This document shows positions 36,851 through 44,367 of a stretch of DNA of 64,000 nt, piece after piece. The stretch is taken from assembly GCA_009711615.1 (NCBI GenBank), contig VENI01000012.1:1-64000 (forward strand), in the 5' to 3' direction. Position numbers and translations under genes: made by a program. The number at the start of each line of letters is the position of its first letter. Position 1 is the stretch's first letter. This stretch comes from Bacillota bacterium (GTDB lineage: Bacteria; Bacillota; Desulfotomaculia; Desulfotomaculales; Desulfohalotomaculaceae). The notes under the pieces were generated by a model. It had not been told where the DNA came from. It saw nothing but the letters and a program-made list of their open reading frames with translations, and made no database searches.

Positions 36851-37647
36851 TTACTGGGAACCAGCTTTACCAAAATTATCTCCGGTTTCATATTAAACCT
36901 GATCGGGAAAACACTTTCCCCCACTCCCCCATTTATAATCATGCGGGTACTGTCTGAACTGTATAAGCCATAATCATACTTCGGAAAAAAGCCCTGCCCC
37001 GGTGCCACCACAGCACCCACAAAGGGCAATCGAATCTGGCCACCATGGGTGTGGCCAACCAACACTAAATCTATATTGGAATTTACTGCTTCGTCAAAAA
37101 TTCTAGGAGCATGGGCCAACAATATCTTCGGATTATTATCAGCTACACTCTTTAATGCCTTACCTAGACGATCACGGCCCGTATGGGGATCATCAACACC
37201 CAAAAGCCAAAAATGCTCACCACCGGTGGCAATCTTTACTGCCCTATTATCTAATATATTTACCCCGTGACTTTCCAAAGACTTACGATAAGGATATTTT
37301 GCCCACCACTCATGGTTGCCGGTAACAAAATATACTGGTTTATTTTTAATACCCTTAAGTAGTTTAACAGGAGGTTTAATATCAGGTGTTCTTTTATCAA
37401 TTATGTCACCGGTAAAGGCAACTATATCAAAATGCTGCTTTTTAATAAGATTTATTAATTCTTCACCATAATCTTTATTATGTAAATCGTTCAGATGCAG
37501 AATCGTATAACCGTTAAGACTCTCTGGCAGTCCTTTTATTTCAACGGTATATCTTTTAACAGCAATAGAACTGGTTTGATGATAGATATATAATACCAAA
37601 AGTAAACACCCACCAATAATTACTGGCCAACGCGATAACTTCTTAAT
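36847..37647 (-). CDS. Membrane-anchored metallophosphoesterase (YaeI-like)
   Basis: Calcineurin-like phosphoesterase with all metal motifs: HLNDLHNKDYG, FTGDIIDKR, VTGNHEWW and LVGHTHGGQIRLP. The YaeI/YkuE group acts on lipids or undecaprenyl-type substrates at the membrane. A TTG at 37599 would cut through the hydrophobic anchor. The frame stays open to 37647 and encodes KKLSRWPVIIGGCLLLVLYI, a normal N-terminal membrane anchor. The only start there is ATT, 9 nt after AAGGGAG, with an in-frame stop just before it. About 266 residues on that choice. Confidence 0.85.
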   Translation of the reverse strand: MKKLSRWPVIIGGCLLLVLYIYHQTSSIAVKRYTVEIKGLPESLNGYTILHLNDLHNKDYGEELINLIKKQHFDIVAFTGDIIDKRTPDIKPPVKLLKGIKNKPVYFVTGNHEWWAKYPYRKSLESHGVNILDNRAVKIATGGEHFWLLGVDDPHTGRDRLGKALKSVADNNPKILLAHAPRIFDEAVNSNIDLVLVGHTHGGQIRLPFVGAVVAPGQGFFPKYDYGLYSSDSTRMIINGGVGESVFPIRFNMKPEIILVKLVPSN

Positions 37648-37708
37648 TTAAACATGCTCCCTTCCATTCAATTCCACAAATATTATATCACAGAACATAA
37701 ACCTATTC

Positions 37709-37737
37709 TTGACTAGCATATTATAACAAAGTATAAT
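37709..37737 (+). promoter_or_regulatory. selC promoter
   Basis: TTGACT (37709-37714), a 17-bp spacer and TATAAT (37732-37737). The expected start near 37744 leaves a short 5' leader before the tRNA. Confidence 0.85.
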
Positions 37738-37765
37738 AAACGGTGCACAAAGTTAATACTAACAT

Positions 37766-37863
37766 GGGAGTGGATGGTGTCTGGTGGCGCCCCTAGTCTT
37801 CAAAACTAGTCGTGGGGCGGCGGTCCCGTCCCTGGTGAGTTCGATTCTCACGCACTCCCGCCA
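37766..37863 (+). tRNA. selC: tRNA-Sec (anticodon TCA)
   Basis: A 98-nt tRNA that reads UGA as selenocysteine. The acceptor stem GGGAGTG pairs with CACTCCC and is followed by G and an encoded CCA. The anticodon arm is CTAGT-CTTCAAA-ACTAG with anticodon TCA. A long variable arm (GGGGCGG / CCGTCCC) and T arm GTGAG-TTCGATT-CTCAC follow. The large variable arm and anticodon are diagnostic. It has its own promoter and terminator. No selA, selB or selD gene is in the window. Confidence 0.95.
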
Positions 37864-37871
37864 ATAACAAC

Positions 37872-37897
37872 AAGGTCTCCGAAATTTCGGAGGCCTT
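37872..37897 (+). terminator. selC terminator
   Basis: AAGGTCTCCGAA / TTCGGAGGCCTT, a near-perfect 13-bp palindrome, followed by GTTTTGTG, nine bases after the tRNA. Confidence 0.8.
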
Positions 37898-37937
37898 GTT
37901 TTGTGTGTTGATGGTATTTTTCCTTTAAGATTCTTGT

Positions 37938-38089
37938 TTAAAAAAAATGGTGCTGATATTAATGCAGAAAACTTGTATGGTTTTAATTCAATTATTTATG
38001 CAGCAAAATATGAACACTTGGATTTAGCAAGATATCTTAAAAACAATCTCATTTTCCCCTTTTATTTTAATGACCTGTTCTCGCTATAG
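37938..38089 (+). pseudogene. Ankyrin-repeat remnant next to selC
   Basis: The plus strand encodes NGADINAENLYGFNSIIYAA then KYEHLDLARYL, a clear single ankyrin repeat, followed by an unrelated tail. No ribosome site or credible start is present; the open frame begins with a TTG beside the selC terminator. It overlaps the 3' end of the nitroreductase gene. It is best read as a leftover of a longer ankyrin protein. Confidence 0.6.
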
Positions 38090-38601
38090 TTTTCATACAT
38101 TACTGTATCCTCAAGCTGTTTTCTCTCGGTTTTATGGCGGTCAGGGCTCAAAAAGCCCTTGGTAGGATAACCTAAGATAAGTAATGTAGTTGGCTCAATG
38201 TATTTGGGTATGTTAAATTCTTTTCTTATAATATGAGGATCAAACAATCCCACAATTACGCTTCCAATATTCAATTCCCTTGCAGCTAACATCATGTGGT
38301 CACAAATAATACCAATATCTAAATCACCCGAACATTTTCCGTCAAAAGGTCGTATTAAAGCATTCCTTTTATCCTGGCATACAATGAGGATACATTGAGA
38401 ACCGAAAGTTTGATATGCTTTTTGAACCTTGAGAATATTATCTGGCTGTTGAACAACAATAATACGCTGTGGTTGCTTATTGCAAGCGGTTGGTGCCACA
38501 CGTCCAGCAGATAAAATTCGGCCAAGATCATCTTTGCCTATTTTTTTATTTGTAAATCCACGTGTAGTGCACCGTTGTTTTGCTAATTCTAAAAAATCCA
38601 T
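38062..38601 (-). CDS. Nitroreductase-family flavoprotein
   Basis: A 179-residue protein of the nitroreductase fold, probably FMN-bound and NAD(P)H-using. Visible are RCTTRGFTNKKIGKDDLGRI and APTACNKQPQRIIVVQ, and LGYPTKG near the end. A three-Cys pattern is weak. The substrate cannot be told. GGGGGA lies before the ATG. The flanks (ankyrin remnant, REP-like palindrome) suggest an accessory region. Confidence 0.85.
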   Translation of the reverse strand: MDFLELAKQRCTTRGFTNKKIGKDDLGRILSAGRVAPTACNKQPQRIIVVQQPDNILKVQKAYQTFGSQCILIVCQDKRNALIRPFDGKCSGDLDIGIICDHMMLAARELNIGSVIVGLFDPHIIRKEFNIPKYIEPTTLLILGYPTKGFLSPDRHKTERKQLEDTVMYENYSENRSLK

Positions 38602-38678
38602 TTTATATTTCCCCCATGCACAAAATATAAATACCTTTACTCCGCAGTATTTAACGCCTTAATATTAACATGAAATCA

Positions 38679-38705
38679 GACACAGGGACGGTTCTTGCGT
38701 CTGTC
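38679..38705. repeat. REP-like palindrome remnant (GGGACGGTTCT type)
   Basis: GACACAGGGACGGTTCTTGC followed by GTCTGTC has pairing ends (GACA/TGTC) and the core GGGACGGTTCT. This core is common beside RAYT-type transposases in Firmicutes. No transposase is nearby. Confidence 0.5.
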
Positions 38706-38752
38706 AGCTTAAAATGAATTGGATCATGGGTGTTATCGGTGTAAACCATTTC

Positions 38753-40543
38753 TTACTCTATTATGCCAACCATTTTCATTAGAGCTATGGCGTTTGTAGT
38801 TTTAGAAACCCCTTTTTCAAGCTTGTAATTAAAGGTTATTTCGTTGTTAATAATTTCGTCATTAAAATTATAGTTCTTAATTTTATCAGGGAATTCCTTT
38901 TCCAATATACTAAGCTCCAGGTCATGCGTTGTAACAAAACCAATTGCATTGTATTCAGTAAGATTCTTTATTATTGTCTTGGCGCCTAAAATTCTATCTT
39001 GAGAGTTTGTACCTTTAAAAATCTCATCAATCATAAAAATAAGGGGCTTACCATTTTTTGCCGCTTCAATTATTAACTTAATCCTATTTAGTTCCGCATA
39101 AAAGGCCGAAATATTTTGCTCTAAACTATCCTGTATCCTCATACTAGTGTAAATATTCATTAAGGGACAGTTGATACTTCTTGCGCATACCGGTGCCCCT
39201 GCATAAGCCAGTGTAAGGTTAATACCAACTGTACGAAGCAATGTGCTTTTGCCAGACATATTTGAGCCTGTTATAACTAGAATGGTACCGGTAGATGATA
39301 AATGTACATCGTTTGCAACACGGTCTTCTTTTTTAATAAGCGGGTGCCCCAAAGAGGTTGCCTTGAAATAAGGTTTATCATCAGATACTTCCGGGAAAAC
39401 CCAGTTTGGGTTATCATGTGCTAAAATTGCAAGACTAGACAGCGCTTCTAATTGAGCTATAACCTTTAACCAATCATTTAGGTATTTTCCGGACTTAGAT
39501 TTCCATTTATTTAACTTTATAATGGTATAAAGATCACTAAAGGTTAGTGCATTAAATACCCAGTATAGAATGTAATAACGAAAACTCAAAAGTCCTGTAA
39601 TTTTTGATAATGATTTAACTTGTTGGGAAGCAGTCTTACCGTTTACATATAGCCTTCTTTGTATATCTTTCAAAAGCGGGGCTTGTAAAGTCTCCTGTTC
39701 AATCATTTTTAGTGTTTCAGCAAATTGGTCTAAGATACAAGAAGCGTTCTCAGTCCCCTTAAGCACCTTAAAGGTCTTTGTTTGAATAATAATTAAAATA
39801 AAGAATTGCAACATTATAAATATTAAGGGTAGATATGATGGGACATAACCAAAGGCCATTAAAATTAACATTACGGCTGTGATAATAGGAACTAACCACA
39901 GGATATATAAGTTATTAGTATTTTTAATGATTCTTTTTTCATCAACCCAAGCCAGTAAAACCTTAATTATATGGTTTTTCTTATCAGTATTCATACCGGT
40001 GGCTTCAAAACCCTGCCGCCAGTCAAATCTTGCTGCAAGGTCTTTAACTGCTTCTTGACGTAATTTAATCTCTCTAACATTTGACTCTTCACTTAACAAT
40101 GAAGCCAATTCTTGTTCACCTAAATAAAATGTAGTTGCGTTTAAATACTGATATAAGGAACCATGCCCAAAAATATTAAGGTCACTTGTGTATGGGTGAT
40201 CAGAATCTATAAATCTTTCTCCTTTATTAGAAAAATTGACCCAATGGCCAGATAATCTTTGCAGCCCCTTGGTATTTATCGTTATTAGATTTTGTAAATA
40301 TGTAATATCATTTCTTATCCTATAATGTTTTTTAATGAGTATCAAAAATATTAAAATTAATGGAAGAAGGTATAGATAAAGAAAGGCTAATTCTTGTAAA
40401 TAACCAATTATCATAAAAGCAACTATACCCAGAAAAAAAATTCCTCTAATTATAACAAATGAATTATCTCTCTTACGTTCTTTCTTTAACCTTTGTTTAT
40501 TCCCATTCAATAATGTATGATAAGTACTTTCAATATCTTTCAT
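38753..40543 (-). CDS. Membrane-associated MutS-like ATPase
   Basis: A protein of about 596 residues with a C-terminal MutS domain V ATPase: Walker A ITGSNMSGKSTLLRT, Walker B LIFMIDEIFKGTNSQDR and FVTTHDLELS. The mismatch-recognition domain I is absent. The N-terminus has two membrane segments (residues 28-70) and the middle has two more (near 210-260), so it is membrane-tethered. It belongs to a MutS-related family that is not the repair enzyme; its role is unknown. Start ATG 40543; a TTG one codon earlier is possible after AAGGAG. Confidence 0.85.
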   Translation of the reverse strand: MKDIESTYHTLLNGNKQRLKKERKRDNSFVIIRGIFFLGIVAFMIIGYLQELAFLYLYLLPLILIFLILIKKHYRIRNDITYLQNLITINTKGLQRLSGHWVNFSNKGERFIDSDHPYTSDLNIFGHGSLYQYLNATTFYLGEQELASLLSEESNVREIKLRQEAVKDLAARFDWRQGFEATGMNTDKKNHIIKVLLAWVDEKRIIKNTNNLYILWLVPIITAVMLILMAFGYVPSYLPLIFIMLQFFILIIIQTKTFKVLKGTENASCILDQFAETLKMIEQETLQAPLLKDIQRRLYVNGKTASQQVKSLSKITGLLSFRYYILYWVFNALTFSDLYTIIKLNKWKSKSGKYLNDWLKVIAQLEALSSLAILAHDNPNWVFPEVSDDKPYFKATSLGHPLIKKEDRVANDVHLSSTGTILVITGSNMSGKSTLLRTVGINLTLAYAGAPVCARSINCPLMNIYTSMRIQDSLEQNISAFYAELNRIKLIIEAAKNGKPLIFMIDEIFKGTNSQDRILGAKTIIKNLTEYNAIGFVTTHDLELSILEKEFPDKIKNYNFNDEIINNEITFNYKLEKGVSKTTNAIALMKMVGIIE

Positions 40544-40637
40544 CAAAATATTATTCTCCTTACCCAGTTAATATAATGTCTGTTGTTCCCTAATCGAAGT
40601 GATAATTATAATTAAACTGCCGCACACTCTTTACACG

Positions 40638-40991
40638 TTAAGCAAAAATAGGATAGTACGGTGAGGTCCCTGCAATAGTACCTATAGATATACTATGATC
40701 TCCGCCTAATATTAGAGGAAAGTGATTCATAGTAACTATTCTTGCCACATTATGGGCAATACTATGAAAGTCAATTGCTAAGTGATCCATCTCTAAAGTA
40801 ATTACATCATTACATGTTAATTGTTCAGAAGTTTTCATCGACAAATCGCCTATGTCCACTACATCAAAACCAGGGGCAAGTAACTTTTCTATTAAACCAG
40901 ATTGACGTACAGCATTTGGCCCTTGGTCTGAACCTCGATTATAGTTACCCAAATCCATTTTGATTCCTAATATAGAGATTGGTCTTTGCAA
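40638..40991 (-). pseudogene. Truncated arginase/agmatinase-family gene
   Basis: About 117 residues that match only the N-terminal part of arginase: PISILGIKMDLGNYNRGSDQ, GPNAVRQSGL and ILGGDHSISIGTIAG, including the first metal-ligand His. The chain then ends at a TAA, where the family continues for about 170 residues with the DxHxD metal site. No C-terminal part lies downstream. The enzyme cannot be active. TTG 40991 after GAGAGGA is the likely old start. Confidence 0.8.
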
Positions 40992-41273
40992 AGTATATCC
41001 TCTCCATTTTCTTAGGTTAGAGAAGGTAAAGCTTAATATTAAATCATTGTTATTTAAGCATTGCACACTCTTTATTCTTTAATGAATGAATCATCTAGTT
41101 CTTTGTGCATTTTGATTGTTTTTTCTGTAAAAAACAATTAACTCCTTCTTAAATATTTGGATAATACATATAAGCTAATAAACTTTTCCAATATTCTTTT
41201 CATTATTTATAAAAAATATTGGAAAAAATAACGATATGAAACGATTTAGTCAGTATACTAAAGGAGGTGTGAA

Positions 41274-41360
41274 ATGAAAAGAAACTGTTTTTATTCATAC
41301 AAAGGAGGGACCAACTTTCGGTTTTCTCCTTTGTTATTACCTATTATGTTTATCAGTTAA
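41274..41360 (+). CDS. Putative 28-residue peptide gene
   Basis: AAAGGAGGTG lies 5 nt before an ATG that opens a 28-codon frame (MKRNCFYSYKGGTNFRFSPL, then LLPIMFIS). A hairpin with arms ACAAAGGAG and CTCCTTTGT (41299-41334) lies inside it and hides a second AAAGGAGGG. It could be a leader peptide or a small hydrophobic-tailed peptide. The remainder of 40992-41553 holds another hairpin (41472-41492, ATCTTCTC/GAGAAGAT) and no other gene. Confidence 0.4.
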   Translation: MKRNCFYSYKGGTNFRFSPLLLPIMFIS

Positions 41361-41553
41361 CTACTTTGTGTTTATTTGGCCAGGGCAAAGTCCAGTGGAA
41401 TATTATTATTTAGAATAGTTTAGACTTTTACCTATTTGTCCCATCAATTATTGCAACTAAAAAAAGGAAATATCTTCTCACTAAGAGAAGATTACCAAGA
41501 GAAGTCTATTGTAACTGTAAATATTTCTTATTCTGTCTTAAACAGGAGGTTAT

Positions 41554-41799
41554 ATGTTTAATAGTATATTAAATTACTTGTTGGGTTGGGAAAGTGTTTA
41601 TACCACTCAAAAAGTTGAGGACTATGCTAGAATAAAAGGAAAGTTAAATAACAATGGTATTAAGACGAGAACAAAAATGGACACTCCAGGAAGAGCACAT
41701 AATAGGGGTATGCACTTTGGCTCATCCATTACCACTTACGATATATTGGTTAAGAAAGTAGATATACATAAAGCAAACGAAGCAATACACAGGAAATAA
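41554..41799 (+). CDS. Small DUF2007-like protein
   Basis: An 81-residue protein. The pattern YTTQKVEDYARIKGKLNNNG then ITTYDILVKKVDIHKANEAI resembles the putative signal-transducing DUF2007 fold, but similarity is weak. A strong ribosome site CAGGAGG lies before the ATG. It is a single gene between the arginase remnant and an M50 protease gene. No function can be given. Confidence 0.65.
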   Translation: MFNSILNYLLGWESVYTTQKVEDYARIKGKLNNNGIKTRTKMDTPGRAHNRGMHFGSSITTYDILVKKVDIHKANEAIHRK

Positions 41800-41888
41800 A
41801 AGGGGGTTCAATTAAAAACACACCGTAATTAAATCATAAGTAATTTATAATTATACCTGGCAAAAGAGAAAAAAACAACAATTAGATA

Positions 41889-42773
41889 TTACCTTAAATT
41901 ATCAATAAAGGTTTGGGATATATTTAAACTGTACATCATTAATCCTGATAAAAATGCAACTAATAGGATATAACTTATTCCAATGGTTACCCGAAATTGT
42001 GGTTCTACCTCTAAGTACTTCTTGGTATCTTCTTTGTTTTTAATCATGTTAAACACTTCAATAATTCCTACAATAAGAATGAAAATCAGAATATACGCAT
42101 GTAATTTCCAAATTAATATAACAGTACCTATCAAACCTATGACCCAAATTAAAGGAGATAGTGCTTTTGTTATTCGCCCGCCATCCAGCGGACCAAAGGG
42201 CAATAGGTTAAATAAGTTTAAAAATGCACTTATATATGTCAATCCCGCCCAATACGGAGAATTAGTAACTTCAAATAATATCAAACACACTATGGTGGCC
42301 AGTAGGCCGGCAGCAGGACCCCCTATAGCTGTTATAGACTCTTCTTTAATACTCTTGGGTTGTTCTTTCAAACCAATAAAAGCACCTAAAAACGGTATAA
42401 ACATCGGCGCTGATACTTTAAGCCCAATTACCTTAGAAGTTAAAAAGTGGCCCATTTCATGAATAAATATAGCTATCACAAAGCCTAACGCAAATAACCA
42501 GCCATAGAACTGTGAATATATAAGGATTGTTAGTCCCATTGTTATAAAAGTGCCCATAAATTTGGAAGCTTTTAAGGCAGTAAGTAATATCTTTGCCAAA
42601 CTAGCTAATTTACCGAATTTTAAAACTGTAAACAAAGCACCAATTATACCTATTTTAGAAAGAATACCCTTCTTCTTTGGCTTAGGTTTATCGTTGTTTT
42701 CCATACTTTCAATATCATAATTTTGATGATGTATGCTCTCTTCTTGGGCTTCGTTATTATTCCTATACTCCAT
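41889..42773 (-). CDS. M50 (site-2) membrane metalloprotease
   Basis: A 294-residue polytopic protein of the S2P family, which cuts substrates inside the membrane. The zinc site is FIHEMGHFLTSKVIGLKVSA (HExxH), and the third ligand is in LLPFGPLDGGRI. At least five further membrane segments follow. The N-terminal 40 residues are charged and cytosolic. No PDZ or CBS domain is seen. The substrate is unknown and no anti-sigma gene lies next to it. Confidence 0.9.
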   Translation of the reverse strand: MEYRNNNEAQEESIHHQNYDIESMENNDKPKPKKKGILSKIGIIGALFTVLKFGKLASLAKILLTALKASKFMGTFITMGLTILIYSQFYGWLFALGFVIAIFIHEMGHFLTSKVIGLKVSAPMFIPFLGAFIGLKEQPKSIKEESITAIGGPAAGLLATIVCLILFEVTNSPYWAGLTYISAFLNLFNLLPFGPLDGGRITKALSPLIWVIGLIGTVILIWKLHAYILIFILIVGIIEVFNMIKNKEDTKKYLEVEPQFRVTIGISYILLVAFLSGLMMYSLNISQTFIDNLR

Positions 42774-42844
42774 CCAAGCACCTCATTTTTATTAATAATA
42801 TTATGTTACCTCAACCTTGTATTTTTTACAATCAACTAGTTTGA

Positions 42845-42897
42845 TATAATATAGAAGGGTTGAGTTCATTTATCACTCAACCCTTTTCTATATTATA
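42845..42897. terminator. Long hairpin between SOD-like and M50 genes
   Basis: TATAATATAGAAGGGTTGAGT and its complement form a 21-bp arm around a 9-nt loop. On the minus strand T-rich sequence follows, so it can end the SOD-like transcript. Confidence 0.7.
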
Positions 42898-42901
42898 TAG
42901 C

Positions 42902-42918
42902 GTAACAGCCGCTGTTAC
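42902..42918. promoter_or_regulatory. Perfect 17-bp dyad GTAACAGC-C-GCTGTTAC
   Basis: The site is an exact inverted repeat with a one-base centre. It lies between two terminator-like hairpins downstream of the SOD-like gene. It could be an operator or part of a larger RNA structure. Confidence 0.4.
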
Positions 42919-42938
42919 ATTTGAAGTTTTATTAGAAG

Positions 42939-42957
42939 AATTCGGTTAGGCCGAATT
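42939..42957 (-). terminator. Hairpin at the end of the SOD-like gene
   Basis: AATTCGG-TTAGG-CCGAATT overlaps the stop of the SOD-like gene. No T-run follows on the minus strand, so termination here is uncertain. Confidence 0.45.
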
Positions 42958-43552
42958 AATTATCGGACCGCACTTTAAATGTTTTTTCTGCTATTTCCAA
43001 CTGACCGTTAACGTAGGGCCAGTAAATATTTTCTAAAAAATCTTTAATATAACTTCCTTTTTTTGTGCCATAATCTAATTGGTATGCATGTTCAGACAGA
43101 TCTAATGTTAATAATGGGTGAACCATCCACATACCCTCATAATTATCTTCACACCTACAGTTAATTAAATTACCGTTAGAAAGATCAAAACCAAAAATAG
43201 CCCACCCCTCAGAATATCTAGCCAGTACCGAAAATTCTGTTATCCATTCTTCCATAGAACCGTAATCCCTTATCAGCATATTAAACAGTTGTGGCGATGG
43301 ATTACCTTCATTCTTTTTAAGGCATTCAAAGTAAGCATCATGTAACAATACTGAATTCCTTAGCCAGGCTTCTTCTCTTTTAAGTATCTTGTACATGCTA
43401 AAAATGGAGTTTGTGTACGTCATATTAGCTTTTAGTAGCCTGGCCCTAACTTCACGCAATTTGTGATGATAAGGTTTGTAATAAGAGTTATAATGATAAT
43501 CATACTGTTCTTTAGTGATAATTCTGCTGGTGGAGTTGTTCTGCTCACTCAA
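42956..43552 (-). CDS. Iron/manganese superoxide dismutase-like protein
   Basis: About 198 residues with the Fe/Mn-SOD fold. Likely metal ligands are the His in SYYKPYHHKLREV, the His in VLLHDAYFECL, and Asp and His in LLTLDLSEHAYQLDYGTKKG. RDYGSMEEWITEF and EGWAIFGFD also match. It diverges from typical SodA/SodB (for example no LPxLPY start), so activity is not certain; a manganese- or iron-binding paralogue is possible. Start TTG 43552 or GTG 43555 after GGGGGGA. Confidence 0.75.
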   Translation of the reverse strand: MSEQNNSTSRIITKEQYDYHYNSYYKPYHHKLREVRARLLKANMTYTNSIFSMYKILKREEAWLRNSVLLHDAYFECLKKNEGNPSPQLFNMLIRDYGSMEEWITEFSVLARYSEGWAIFGFDLSNGNLINCRCEDNYEGMWMVHPLLTLDLSEHAYQLDYGTKKGSYIKDFLENIYWPYVNGQLEIAEKTFKVRSDN

Positions 43553-43680
43553 CACTCTCCCCCCTTAAGTAGCTTTATCTCAATGCTAGAATATATTGTT
43601 TAAGTAGCACTAAACTAATTCTTAAATTTTTATTACAAAAGGAAGTTCCACGCTTGAGTTAATAACAATATCTCATTATT

Positions 43681-44367
43681 TTAATCACAGAATTTATATC
43701 CAGTTCCCCAAACCGTTTTTATGTATTTTGGTTCTGAAGGGTTCTCTTCTAGTCTTTCACGCAATCTGCGTATATGTACATTTACTGTGTTATCATCACC
43801 TTCATAAGCAATATCCCATATTCGGTCTAGTAGTTGTCCTTTGGTAAAAACTTGGTTAGGGTGAGATGCCATTAGCCAAAGTAGTTCAAATTCCTTTGGC
43901 GTCATCTCTATTTGAGTATCACTATTTTTAACCATACGTTTATCATAGTTAATAACTAGCTGATCGAAAGTTAATGAATTCTTTTTATCCTTAGACGGGT
44001 TATCACCCACACGCTTTAACACCGCTTTTACCCGCAAAGCAACTTCTACCGGGCTGAAAGGTTTAACCTGGTAGTCATCTGCTCCCATTCGAAATCCTAC
44101 TACCTTATCAACTTCCTCATCACGGGCAGTAAGAATTATTACTGGAATATTAGAAAACTCTCTTAATTTCCGTAGTGTTTCAAAGCCATCTATTTCTGGC
44201 ATCATCAAGTCTAATAGTACTAAATCAGGATTTGCCTCTTTAACCCTAGTCAGTGCATCAAGCCCACTTTCTGCCTGTATAACATTAAAACCTTCCCGCT
44301 TTAAGGAGTGTTCTAATACTTTTAACACCTTAGGGTCATCATCAACGGTCAGTATTTTATGTGCCAT
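43681..44367 (-). CDS. OmpR-family response regulator
   Basis: A 228-residue regulator. The receiver has the acidic pair DDD, phospho-Asp in LVLLDLMMPEIDGFE and Lys in DDYQVKPFSPVEVALRV. The C-terminal winged helix has TPKEFELLWLMASHPNQVFT and DDNTVNVHIRRLRERL. It overlaps the histidine kinase gene by 11 bp, so they form a pair. GGAGG lies before the ATG. The targets are not known. Confidence 0.92.
   Translation of the reverse strand: MAHKILTVDDDPKVLKVLEHSLKREGFNVIQAESGLDALTRVKEANPDLVLLDLMMPEIDGFETLRKLREFSNIPVIILTARDEEVDKVVGFRMGADDYQVKPFSPVEVALRVKAVLKRVGDNPSKDKKNSLTFDQLVINYDKRMVKNSDTQIEMTPKEFELLWLMASHPNQVFTKGQLLDRIWDIAYEGDDNTVNVHIRRLRERLEENPSEPKYIKTVWGTGYKFCD

Noticed and set aside
37766-37863. 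tRNA read as an ordinary Ser or suppressor tRNA
   Set aside because: The length of 98 nt, long variable arm and TCA anticodon fit tRNA-Sec.
41983-42462. Plus-strand open frame of 159 codons opposite the M50 protease
   Set aside because: The minus strand carries the HExxH and LDG motifs; the plus frame has no recognisable domain.
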